64,000 nucleotides of DNA from positions 2,232,001 to 2,296,000 of the forward strand of contig NZ_CP107007.1 in the NCBI RefSeq assembly GCF_025725645.1, written 5' to 3'. How positions within the stretch are numbered: position 1 is the stretch's first letter; each line of letters begins with the position of its first letter. The notes below the pieces were generated by a model, which did no database searches, was not told the origin of the DNA, and saw nothing but the letters and a program-made list of their open reading frames with translations. Source of the stretch: Halomonas sp. GD1P12. Its GTDB lineage: Bacteria > Pseudomonadota > Gammaproteobacteria > Pseudomonadales > Halomonadaceae. A program made the position numbers and the translations under genes. Of the stretch, positions 34,702 through 45,500 are shown piece after piece.

Positions 34702-35880
34702 TTAATAAAGCCGCGCCTTGATCAGCGGTTTCAAAAGATAGCTCAACACCGAGCGCTTGCCGGTTTGAATGTCGACGTCGGCGCGCATGCCGGTGCGGAT
34801 CGGCAGCTGCTCGCCGTGGCGGGTCAAGTGCGTTTCATCGGTGACGATCAGTACGTTGTAGAAGGCTTCATTGCCGCGCGGCGTCTGCTCCTCGATGGTG
34901 TCCTCGCTGATCTGCTCCACCTCGCCTTTTAGATCGCCATAAATCGTGTAGTCGTAGGCGGTGATCTTGACGCTGGCCGGCATGCCCGGGGCAATGAAGG
35001 CGACATCGCGCGGGCTGATGCGTGCCTCGATCAACAGCCGATCCTCGATCGGCGTGATCTCCATGATCGGCTCGCCGGGCTGAATTACCCCGCCCAGCGT
35101 CGTCACCAAAAGGTCGTTGACGCGCCCGCGCACCGGCGAGCGGATCTCGGTGCGCTGGAGCTGGTCGCTTCGCTGGGTGACGACCTGCTCGAGCGTGGCG
35201 AGTTCGGCCTTTTTGGCGGCAAGCTCGGTATAAGCTTCCTGCACATAGGTGTTACGAAGCTCCGCCAGCCGCCCCACCAGCCCGGCGATGCTTTGATTGA
35301 GCTTGAGTGCCTCCATTTCGCTCACCGAGCGGCGCTGGACCAGCGGCTCGATCAGGGCGAGCTGGCGCCGGGCCAGAGCGACCTCTTCGTTGAGCGAGCG
35401 CTGCGCTTCCTCGAGACGCTCGCGCCGCGCCAAAAACAGCGCCCGCTCCGCGCGTGCCAGCTCACCGTCTTCGTCGAGGGCCTCGGGAAACTCGATACGC
35501 TCCTGTTCCAGCACCTCGGCTTCGAGCCTGGCGATCGCCGCTTGCAGCACTTCGATCTGGCTGCGGGTCTCCATGAACGCGCTGCGAAAGCGGGTATCGT
35601 CGAGGCGCACCAGAGGTTGGCCGAGCTCCACCCGATCCCCGCGGCCGACCAACAGCTCGGAGACGATACCGCCTTCCAGGCTTTGAATGGTCTGCAGGCG
35701 AGTAAAGGGCACGACCTTGCCTTCACCGCGGGTGACTTCGTCGATCGTCGCCCAGCTGGCCCAGCCGATAAAAGCGGCGATGATCAGTACGCTCAGCCAC
35801 AGGATGGCATGAGCGCGGCGCGGGGCCAGCGACAGACGCGGGTCGTCGAGCTCGCGCCGCGTGGCTTCACTAGGCGTCAT
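34702..35880 (-). CDS. Type I secretion periplasmic adaptor (HlyD family)
   Basis: A 392-residue membrane fusion protein. One N-terminal transmembrane helix (AHAILWLSVLIIAAFIGWASWATIDEV), lipoyl half-motif GEGKVVPFTRLQTIQSLEGGIVSELLVGRGDRVELGQPLVRLDD at 55-100, a long coiled-coil hairpin (100-270), then the second lipoyl half RTEIRSPVRGRVNDLLVTTLGGVIQPGEPIMEI and a beta-barrel ending SVLSYLLKPLIKARLY. It bridges the ABC transporter to TolC. The ATG at 35880 overlaps the ABC gene by 11 bp and has GGGAG upstream. Last gene of the adhesin operon. Confidence 0.94.
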   Translation of the reverse strand: MTPSEATRRELDDPRLSLAPRRAHAILWLSVLIIAAFIGWASWATIDEVTRGEGKVVPFTRLQTIQSLEGGIVSELLVGRGDRVELGQPLVRLDDTRFRSAFMETRSQIEVLQAAIARLEAEVLEQERIEFPEALDEDGELARAERALFLARRERLEEAQRSLNEEVALARRQLALIEPLVQRRSVSEMEALKLNQSIAGLVGRLAELRNTYVQEAYTELAAKKAELATLEQVVTQRSDQLQRTEIRSPVRGRVNDLLVTTLGGVIQPGEPIMEITPIEDRLLIEARISPRDVAFIAPGMPASVKITAYDYTIYGDLKGEVEQISEDTIEEQTPRGNEAFYNVLIVTDETHLTRHGEQLPIRTGMRADVDIQTGKRSVLSYLLKPLIKARLY

Positions 35881-38176
35881 GGCGGCGCACTCCCTGAGGC
35901 TTTTGAGCAGTGTTGACCTGGTTGCCGCTGACCACGCTCTCGACCGGCCCATCCATGACAAGGCGCCCTTCACGCAGCACCAGCGCGCGCTCGGTCAAGG
36001 TGAGAAGCGCCGATTTGTGGGTGGCGAGAATCAGCGTACGCTTTTCAAGCCAGGCGTTCAGCGTTTGGATGACGTGGCGCTCGCTTGACTGGTCAAACGC
36101 CGCCGTAGGTTCGTCGAGCAGCACGATACGCGGGTCCTGAAGCAGCAGCCGCGCCAGCCCCACGGCCTGGCGCTGCCCGCCGGAAAGTGCGCGACTGCCC
36201 TGCAGCGGCATATCAAGCCCATGCGGGTGACGACCCACGAAGCTTCCAAGCCCTACCGATGCAAGTGCTTCCATCAGCGTCTCGTCGGTGTGGGCCTGGC
36301 CGTCCAGCAGCAAATTTTCGCGCAGCGTGCCGTAAAACAGCGCAATGTCCTGGGGCAGATAGCCGATCGCGCGGCGCTTGTCCGCCGGCTCCAGCTGGCT
36401 GATCGCCACGCCGTCGAGCAACATCTGCCCGTCGCTGGCATCGCCAAGCCCGGCCAACAGGCGCAGTAGGGTCGATTTCCCCGAGCCGTTGCCGCCCAGC
36501 AACGCGACCCGCTCACCGGCGGCGATCTCCAGACGTTCGATGTTCAGCGCCGGCGGCCCTTCCGGCTGATAGGCCAGCTTGACGCCTTCGAGCTCGAAGT
36601 GACCGGCAAGCGCTGATTTGTGAATGAAGCTGCGCCCTTCCGGGCGCTCCACCGGCGCTTTCATCACGTCGTCGAGCCCTTCGAGCGCCACCTTGACGTG
36701 CTGCCAGCGGGTCAACAGCCCGGCGACCTGGCTCATGGGCGCCACGGTGCGCGAGGCCAGAAGGGTACAGGCGATCAGCGCCCCGACGGTCAGCGCCCCG
36801 GCGCTGATCTGATAGACCCCCACGATCACCACGCCGATATAGCAAAGCTGCTGTACGAAAGCTGCGGCAAAACCGAGCGTGGCGCCGAGCGAGCGCATGC
36901 GCACCCCGGCATCGGCCAAACTGGCCGATAATGAGTCCCACATGCGCAGGTGGCGCCCTTCGGCGCGGGTGGTCTTGACCGTTTCCAGGTTTTCGAGAGT
37001 TTCCAACAGCACGCACTGGCGCACCGCGCCCTCCCTAAGGTTCTGACGCGCAAGCGAGGCGAGCCGTGGCTGGGCGATCAGCCCCGGCAACAGCATCAGC
37101 ACCACCGCGGCCAGCACCACCCAGGCAACCGGCCCACCGATATAAGCGATCACGCCGATGAACAGCGCCACGAATGGCAGATCGCTAATGGCGCCGATCG
37201 TCGAGGAGGTAAAGAACTCGCGCACCGATTCAAACTCGCGCAGCTGGCTGCTGAAGGCGCCGGTGGTGCCGGGCTTGGCCGAGAGACGAAGCTGCATCAC
37301 CTGCTCGAACAGCCGGGAAGAGAGTCCCAGATCAAGCCGCTTGCCGGTGGCGTCGATGAGCCGGGCGCGCAACACCCGCAGCAAAAACTCGAAGGCGGCG
37401 GCCAGCGCCACCCCGCTTGACAGAATCCAGAGTGTATCGAGCGCGTTATTGGGCACCACGCGGTCGTACACCTGCATGGCGAAAATGGCGGTGGCAATCG
37501 CCAGCAGGTTGGCCATCAGCGCGGCCACGCCCACTTCGACGTAGGTTTTCCACTGCCGGCGCACCGGACCTTTCAGCCAGTGCTCGGGGCGCTTACGCGC
37601 AAAGCGCCCGGCGCGGTCGTCCGCCCGGTACGTTTGGCGCGCCACCACTGCCACGCCGGCGTAGCGCTTGGCCAGGGTCGATAGCGCCAGCCGCTCCTGG
37701 CCGCCGCCGCTTTCCGGCACGAGAATCACGGCCTCGTCCCCCTGACACTCGACCAGCACACACACTGCGTCGTTATCGAGCAGTATCAGCGCCGGCAGCA
37801 GGCCATCGCACAGGTGCGATAGCGTAAGCTCCACCACCCGGCCGGTCACGCCGATCCGGTTCAAGGCGCGAGGCACCAGCGCCAGCGGCAAACGCTCGTC
37901 GGCGAGCGCAAAACCGTCGGTCAGCTCGATGGCGACGGTTGGCCGGCCGAGCTGCCGGCATAACAGCGCCAGCCCTTCGTTGAACTGTGTTTGACGAGAC
38001 GGTGTTTGGGGAGGCGGTACTTGTTGAGAATGCGCCTGGTAAGACGATGCCTGTTGAGACACTGTTTGATGAAGCTGCGTGTGATCGGGCTGCTCGTGAT
38101 CGAGGTTTTCCCGATCCGGCGCCTTTCGTTGGAGGCGCTCGTCGTTGGCTCTCGAATCGGCGCTAGGGCGCTGCAT
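35870..38176 (-). CDS. Type I secretion ABC transporter/ATPase (LapB type)
   Basis: A 768-residue ABC exporter. A hydrophilic Gln/His-rich extension (about 20-65) leads to a degenerate C39-like docking domain (66-190) without the peptidase catalytic set, six membrane helices (215-460), and an ATPase domain with Walker A GGNGSGKST near 558, QDIALFYGTLRENL, signature LSGGQRQAVGLARLLL near 662 and Walker B IVLLDEPTAAFD near 690. It exports the neighbouring adhesin in one step. The ATG at 38176 has AAGGA upstream and overlaps the tolC-like gene by 14 bp. Confidence 0.94.
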   Translation of the reverse strand: MQRPSADSRANDERLQRKAPDRENLDHEQPDHTQLHQTVSQQASSYQAHSQQVPPPQTPSRQTQFNEGLALLCRQLGRPTVAIELTDGFALADERLPLALVPRALNRIGVTGRVVELTLSHLCDGLLPALILLDNDAVCVLVECQGDEAVILVPESGGGQERLALSTLAKRYAGVAVVARQTYRADDRAGRFARKRPEHWLKGPVRRQWKTYVEVGVAALMANLLAIATAIFAMQVYDRVVPNNALDTLWILSSGVALAAAFEFLLRVLRARLIDATGKRLDLGLSSRLFEQVMQLRLSAKPGTTGAFSSQLREFESVREFFTSSTIGAISDLPFVALFIGVIAYIGGPVAWVVLAAVVLMLLPGLIAQPRLASLARQNLREGAVRQCVLLETLENLETVKTTRAEGRHLRMWDSLSASLADAGVRMRSLGATLGFAAAFVQQLCYIGVVIVGVYQISAGALTVGALIACTLLASRTVAPMSQVAGLLTRWQHVKVALEGLDDVMKAPVERPEGRSFIHKSALAGHFELEGVKLAYQPEGPPALNIERLEIAAGERVALLGGNGSGKSTLLRLLAGLGDASDGQMLLDGVAISQLEPADKRRAIGYLPQDIALFYGTLRENLLLDGQAHTDETLMEALASVGLGSFVGRHPHGLDMPLQGSRALSGGQRQAVGLARLLLQDPRIVLLDEPTAAFDQSSERHVIQTLNAWLEKRTLILATHKSALLTLTERALVLREGRLVMDGPVESVVSGNQVNTAQKPQGVRRHDA

Positions 38177-39470
38177 GACGGGTCCTTAAGAGATGCGCCA
38201 TCTCGCGTTCGGTGTGGGTCATCATGGGAGACAAAAGGCCGAGCTGAGCCGCGGCGCGGTACTGCAACCGGCGCTGCTCGGTGGCAAGCTCCACCAGCTG
38301 CCGCTCGGCTTCGAAGGCGTCGCGCTGCAGGTTCAAAAGCTCGAACACGTCACGATAGCCCACAGAAAACTGCTCGTCGTAGGCCTCAGCGACGCGCTGG
38401 GCGCTGTCGAGCTGGGCTTCGAGCGCCTGGCGGCGCCAAGTCAGCGCCTCGTGGTGCTCGATCAGCGATGTGACCGTGCGCTCGACATCGCGACGGGCGA
38501 CTTCCACACCCCAGCGCGCCGCTTCAAGGCGCTGGTCGGCGGAGGTGGTACGACGCACGTTGGAAAGTCCCTGAAACGGCTCCATGCGCAGGCGCAGCGC
38601 CACCACGATATCGTCCTCCATGGTGCCGCCGATTTCACGGCGTAGCGCTGACCCTTCCAGATTGACGCGCGGCATGAGCGCGGCGCGGGCCTCTTCGCTG
38701 CCGGCGCGTGCCTCGGCCACGCGCTCCTCGTTTTGGCGAAACTGCGGCGCGCTGACAACGGCGCTGTCCAGCATGGCCGGGGATTCGCTTAAAAGCTCAG
38801 TTAGCGCCAGCGGCTCGGGCAGCGTGACCTGGTCGGGGCTTTCGCCGACCAGTTGGCGAAACTGGCGCACGGCATCGTTCAAGGCGCCCGCCTCCAGCGC
38901 GGCCTGTTCGCGCGCCCGCGCTAGTTCGAGCGCGGCACGCTCGGATTCGCTGCGGTCGGTATAACCCACCTCGCTTCGCGAACGGGCAAGCGCTGCTACT
39001 CGCTCGAGCGCCTCGATATGTCGGGCCACCGCCGCCTGGCGTTCGCGCGCGCCAATGACGTCCAGATATACCTCAACGATATCCAGCGCCGCCTCTTCGG
39101 TCACCAGCGCGCGCTCCTGTTCGACCTGACGCAGTCCGGCCGAGGCCCCCTCTATCTGGTAGTGCACACGGCCCCAATCATAAAGCGTTTGGCTGGCGGT
39201 CAGGTCGTAGCCGAAATTGCTCGTGGAAAAGCCTTCCGGCCCGGCGGAGAGCCCGACCTGGGGCCAGTAACCGTCGCGGGCGATATCGACGTTCGTGGCG
39301 GCCTCACCGATCTCTTGCTCGACTTGGGCCACCTGCGGGTTGATCTCGAGCCCGCGGCGCACGGCCTGCTCCAGGGTCATGCCCGCCGCCGGTAGCGGCG
39401 CCAGGCAAAGAAGCCAGCTCACGGCGTACCCCGCGCGCCGGCTTTTGGCGTTCAAGGCTCTGGCGCTCAT
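38163..39470 (-). CDS. TolC-family outer-membrane channel of type I secretion
   Basis: About 435 residues, with a signal peptide (ALNAKSRRAGYAVSWLLCLAPLPAAG) and two TolC-type repeats of long helices: MTLEQAVRRGLEINPQVAQVEQEIGEA...YDLTASQTLYDWGRV and, in the second half, RVNLEGSALRREIGG...LRMEPFQGLSNVRRTTSA...FSVGYRDVFELLNLQRDAFEAER. It forms the outer-membrane exit. The ATG at 39470 starts a normal signal peptide. However, a TTG at 39563, overlapping the adhesin stop as TTGA and preceded by GGAGGTGA, is the better-placed ribosome site; it would add 31 residues before the signal peptide. The start is therefore open. Confidence 0.9.
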   Translation of the reverse strand: MSARALNAKSRRAGYAVSWLLCLAPLPAAGMTLEQAVRRGLEINPQVAQVEQEIGEAATNVDIARDGYWPQVGLSAGPEGFSTSNFGYDLTASQTLYDWGRVHYQIEGASAGLRQVEQERALVTEEAALDIVEVYLDVIGARERQAAVARHIEALERVAALARSRSEVGYTDRSESERAALELARAREQAALEAGALNDAVRQFRQLVGESPDQVTLPEPLALTELLSESPAMLDSAVVSAPQFRQNEERVAEARAGSEEARAALMPRVNLEGSALRREIGGTMEDDIVVALRLRMEPFQGLSNVRRTTSADQRLEAARWGVEVARRDVERTVTSLIEHHEALTWRRQALEAQLDSAQRVAEAYDEQFSVGYRDVFELLNLQRDAFEAERQLVELATEQRRLQYRAAAQLGLLSPMMTHTEREMAHLLRTRHAAP

Positions 39471-39559
39471 GACCTGGCGCCGGTGTTCGAAAAAATGCGA
39501 AAGCGCCTGATCAACGCACCCCGCTCGACGATATCCTGCACTTACCGCTACGTTGGAAA

Positions 39560-42500
39560 TCAAGTCACCTCCACCACGTTGATGAACTGCTCGATGTATA
39601 AAACGGCGTCCTGGGTGACGTATTCGTTGAACACTACGCCGTCGAGAGTTTGAGCGGCGCCGACACGGTTCCAGCCTCCGCCGGCCAGTGTCACCTGATC
39701 CTGGCTGTCACCCGTGATCTGTAGCACGTTCGTCTCGTCGGTCAGCTCGAAGAGCGCGTCACGATCCAGTGTGAGTCGGTTGGTCCCGTTACCGCGGCCC
39801 AGCGAAATACGCTCGACGTTGCTGATCGTTCCCTGGTTGGGGTCGGTCAGATTCAGATTGATACCGCTGCCCAGCAAAATCACGTCGAAGCCCTCGCCTC
39901 CTTCGATGCTCTTAAACTGCGGAGTGCGCAGTATGACGACATCGTCACCGGAACCGAGGTCGATCGTGTCACGACCGCTGGTGCCGGTGACAACGACATC
40001 GTTGCCATCCCCCATGGTAAAGGTCTGATCACGATTGCTGCCTTCAACGATGTCTGCACCTTCACCGCCTTCATAAATGGAGTTGGTCACCGGCAAGGAC
40101 TTGGTACTTCCAAAAGTGCCTCCCAACACACCCCCCAATGTATTCGTGATAGCGCCTATGGGATCTGCGAAAACCGATTCCGCCGCACCAAAATTGACTA
40201 TTTCCGTCGTGCTGTGAGTGCCGTTGGCTCTTATAGAGGTGAACCCAACGTTAACCCCCTGGTTGCCTACCAACAGACTAGTAGCATCGTTGAGCAGAGT
40301 GCTAAGAACCGTTGTGCCGACAGAGAATGCACCGCTGGTATTAACGTTGATGGTCGTGCTGCGAAGCGAGGTGAAAAGATCATTCTGATAGACATCCAGC
40401 CGCACCGACTGGGCTCCCGGGGCGCTCCCCTCGAGATAAGACTTCAACAGTCCGGCCAGCGGCGGTGTGCGAATCTGCAGCCCTGTTGGCGCGAGAACGG
40501 CATTGGGCACAGCGACCGTCTCGGTGGCATCACCGCCCACCACCGCTCGTAGCAGGCTGCCTGCTTGCGCAGGCTGATTGAGCACCACGCGCCACTCGCC
40601 CTGCTCGTTGACCTGGGTGTTGTAGGTAGCCGCCCCCGCCGTGACGACCACCGTCGCCCCGGCTTCGCCGCCGCCGCTGATGATGTAGCCGGCGCTTTGA
40701 TTGATGGTGGGCACGAAATCCAGCGTCACGCCCTGATTGATCAAAAGCGTGGTGTCGCCAAGCGTCAACGCCTGATAGCTCACCCCGTCGATGATCTCGA
40801 CATCGCCGCGCGCCACCGCGCCGCTGATCGTCACGCGGCTTGCGCCCTCGCCCACGATCTGAAGCGCTTGAGCGTCGCCGGCCAGCGCGCTCGCCGCTTG
40901 CGCATCCAGGGTAATAGCACTGCCGGTATCGCCCAGGTTGACACGTGAAACGTTGCTCATTCGGGCAAAGTCGTCCGGCGTCAGGGTCAAACGGCTATCC
41001 AGCAACAGGGTATTGGTACCCGCGCCACCGTCGATGCGGGTGAACGCGTTCGAGCGCAGGACGATCAGATCATCCCCGCCGCCGGCTTCAACCGACTGAT
41101 TGGCCCCCACGATCAGCACGTCTGCCTCATCGGTGCCCTTGATAATGCTGTTTTGCACGGGGCCGAAGGTGAGTCCCACCAGCGTACTGCCGTTAAGCGC
41201 CACGTCGACCGTGCCGATCTCGCGCTCGAGCACGCCGGTCACGCCATCGGCGGAGGTGTAAGTCAGCGCCAGGGTGACGCCGCTTTCATTCAAAAGCGCC
41301 GTTACTCCCGCCGCAAGATTGCCGACACCGCTTAAAAGCCCGGAATTTCTTACGAGATCATTAAGCGCCGTTGCCAGATCGAGCGTTAATGCGCCGCTGC
41401 TATTGTTGGATACCCCCACCGTTATATCGCCGAGTCGACCGGCGTCGAGCTTCGCGGTCAGCCTGCCGCCTTCGGGCAATACGATGTTGGTCAGCGCGCT
41501 GACCACGCCGGGGCTTCCGGTGACGAGATCGGTCACCGGGGCGAGATCCAGAATCGAAATCGGCGTGGGTAGAAGATCGGCCAGGCTCACCGTGGCCGGT
41601 GCAAGGCTCTGGTTACCGCGGGCGTCAGTGGCCACCGCCGTGATCGAGGCGTTTAAAAGCTCGCTTAGATTGAAGTCGAAGCGCGGGTCGGCGAGCAGAT
41701 CCAGCGAAAAAGCGCCACGTTCGTCGGCGCTTACCGTCACGGTTTGGGTGACGCCGCCCAAGCGCACGCTCAGCGCAATCGAGGCGCCGGGGTCGGTGGT
41801 CCCCACCAACGCGCCGGCAAACGACTCGATGGCGACCAGCGGACCCAGTACGTTGAAGTCACTTAGCGTGACGACGTCGCCTTCGTTGCCGGCCGGGTCA
41901 TACGTGACAAGCTCCAAATTCAGGCTTCGAAGATCGAGCAGCGCGCCAGGGTCGTTTCGAATCAGCTCCTGCAGATCGAGCGCCAGCACGGAAAGATCGA
42001 TTTCGTACTGGCCGCTGGCGTCTTGCACCAAAAGTCCGGGCGTGGCGCGCCCGTCCAGCACGCGCAGCGTCTCCTGGCCGTTGCCGATACGCAGTAAAAG
42101 CCCTTCGCCCTGATTCAAAAGCGTATCAAGCACAATACCGTTGCCCGCGACCTCGACACCCTCTTCGACCGCGCGGCCCGGCGGTACGGTGTCGATGACA
42201 AAATCCACGTCTTGCGATATAGCGCTGCCACCGATCTGCACTCGGGCGCTCGCCGGCTGAAACGCATAGGCCTGGCCAACGGCGAGCGGGAACAGCGCGT
42301 AGCCTCTGGCCACATCTTGTGCCGTTAGTTGATAGCTCTGGGTAACGATGGCCGCGCCCGCGGTGAGATCACCCCCCTCACGGGCGATTAGCGTCAGCGT
42401 GACCAGGTCGTTTTCCGCCACGGGCAGCCCGCCAAAGCCGACCTCGACCTCGGCGCCCTGGCTCTCGAGCCCGGACTCGACTCCGTTGATCCAGCCGTCC

Positions 42501-45500
42501 GCCGCCGCATCGATGGTCAGCACCGGCTGGAGGATCTCAATGGATAGCGCCGGACTTTTGCCGCCCGTTCCGGCGTTGCCGGCCAGATCGGTGTAGGTGT
42601 TGTCAGAAAGCTCGATGGTCGCCTGGAGGGCGCTGCCATCCGGGCGGAAAGTCGCCGTCCAGATGGCGCTGTTGGCACTGGCGGAGAGGTTCAAAAGCCG
42701 CCCGCCGATGACACTGAAGTCCTCGATGGAAAGCCCGGTAATCGCCTCGCTAAAGGTGAAAATGACCTCGGTGGTTTGCGCCGAGGTGATCGCCTCGCCA
42801 GCGGCGAATTGGATCGACTCGAGCGTGGGAGGGTCGATATCGACCGCAATGTTGTCAAAGCGTGCCGCGGCGCCAGGGTTGCCCGCCGCGTCGGTGTACG
42901 CGCCCTGGGCCAGCACGATGCTCGCGCCCCCGGACGTAGCGCCGGGCGTGAGGTCAGCGGTCCAAACGACGCCATCGGCGCTTTGCAGATTGCCAAGCGT
43001 GGCGCCGGTCACTTGAAGATCGCCGAGATCAAAATTCTCCACTGCTTCGCTGAAGGTGATCGTCACCTGCGCGCTGTCGCCGACGCCCAGAAGGGGTTGA
43101 GAAATCGCGATGCTGGCCGTAGGCGGGGCGATATCGATCGACACCGTGGCTGGTTCGGAGGCGCCGGGGTTGCCAGAGGCGCTTACCGTGCGTGCGATCA
43201 TCTCGAAAGAGGTGCCGCCGGCATCATTAGTGGCGATCTCCTGCAGGAAACCGCCGGGCACGACCACGCGCCAGGCGCCCTCTTCTACTCGGCCATCAAA
43301 CGTGGCACCCGCCAGGCTCAACGCCACTGTTGTTCCGTTGGGTACGCCCTCGGCCGTGCCGGTCACGATCAGCCCATCCCCCACGGTTTGCCCATTGAGC
43401 ACGCCGTCGGTATCGATCGTCACGACCGGAGCGGCCAGGTCGACCGTGAAAGCGTATTCAGTGCTCACTGTGCCCGTATTTCCGGCGGGGTCGGTGGCGA
43501 AAAGGCGCAGCGTGACGCTCGGCGGCTCGGCGCTGGCCAGCAAACTACCCAGCACTTCCACGCTGAACACGCCGTTGGCGTCGACGAACGTACGATACTC
43601 GCCGCCATTGACCGAGAGCTCCAGAGCGTCGCCCGGGGTGAATTCGCCTACCACGTTACCACTTAGCGTGACCAGGCCCTGGGCCGACGCCTGATTGACA
43701 ATGCCGCTGCCGTTGATCGGGTCGATACGAAACTGGGTCGTGTCTTCGTTCGGAGCGGTGGTATCCAGTACGAAGCCAATGGCGTTGGAAGGCGCCGACG
43801 TGTTGCCGGCGTCATCGCTAATGGCGGCGGTCAAGACGTAGCTGCCGTCTCCTCGCGTGCCTGCCACGGGCAGTTCGATCAGCACCGAACCGGTCTGTAT
43901 ATCCTCTGCGGTAATGGGGTAATCAAACGATAGAGTGCCGCTAGCGTCACGCAACGACACAGTCAGAGTATCGCCGACCTGGGTATCCTCGGTGAGCACG
44001 ATAACGACATCGATAGCATCGTTGCCCGCCTCGATGGTGGCCTTATTGATAAAACCATTGGTCAGCGCCGGAAGCTCCACGAACGGCGCTTCGAGCCCGC
44101 TTTCGCCACCGGGGCTCGTCGTATCGATGGTGACCGGACCAAGACCGCCTACCGCACTTTCGTTACCCGCCGCATCGAACTGGCGGGCCAGCACCTGGCC
44201 GTCCACGTAGACGCCGTCCGGCAGCACAAAGCTCGCGCCTGTACCGTTGAGCCATGTACTTCCGCCGTTGATGCTGTACTGCCACCTGGCGCCTTCTTCC
44301 AGACCCTCGACGCTGACCGCTCCCTCGTTGACCACATCGCCGTCAAGGACGAGCGAGAGCGCGGGCGCGGCCGGTGCCTGGGTATCGATGGTAATGGGTG
44401 CAAGCGCTCCTTCCGGGCTTGGGTTGCCCGCCGCATCAAACTGGCGTACTCGTACGTCGTCTTGTGCGTAAACGCCATCCTCCAGCTCGAAGCTGTCGCC
44501 CGCTCCCGGCAACCAGTTCTCACCGCCATCGATGCTGTACTCCCAGGTCGCGCCCGCTTCCAGCCCACGCACATTGATCGTGGCATCGCTGGTGATCGAT
44601 CGGGGGTCGAACGCTTCGAGAGTCGGCGCCTTTGGCGGCGTGGTGTCGATCGTTACCGGGCCGACCAACGCGTTGGGGCTGACATTACCCGCGCCGTCGG
44701 TTTGGCGCACCTGCACTACCTCAGCGCCGTAGCTGCCTTCTGGCAGCGTGAATGTATCGCCCGTGCCCGGCTGCCAGGTTTGGCCGTCATCCAAACTGTA
44801 CTCCCACGTCGCACCTGGCTGAAGATTGCCGACGGTGGCCGTAGCATCGTTGGTCACTGGAGCGCCCTCCAGCGTAACGCTGGGCGCTTCGGGCCGCGTG
44901 GTAACGACGGTAAGGGTGCCATCGCCAGCGCCGACGTTGCCCACAGTGCCCGAAGGACTGACGTTGCCGGCGCCATCGGTCTGGCGCACTTCAATGATGC
45001 CCTGCGCGTAGCTTCCCGGCGGTAGCACGAAGCGGTCTCCGCTACCCGTTTGCCAATCCGCTCCGCCGTTAAGCGAAATTTCCCAAAAAGCGCCGGGTTC
45101 GAGGTCCGCGATCAAAAGCGTGCCGTTGGCGGTCACACCCGGCTGGCTTCCGGTGTCGGTTTCGAGCGCGACGCTGGGCTCAGTAGGCGCCTTCGTGTCC
45201 ACAGTTACCGGTCCAAGGGCTCGCGTGGCACCGAGCACATTGTCAGCGCTCGTTTGGCGTGCCAGCACCTGGCCTGCAGTGTAAACGCCTTCAGACAGCG
45301 TGAAGCTCGTTCCCGAGCCCGTTTCCCAGTTGGCGCCGGCGTCCACGCTGTACTCCCAAACCGCACCCTCGACGATGTTGTCGACGTTGACCGTGCCGTT
45401 TTGCGTGATACCGGGAACCCTGCCAGTGTCCTCGGAAAGTGTCAGCACGAGCGCTGGCGGCGCATCCGGATCACTGGGCAGCTCGATCGTTAGATCGACC

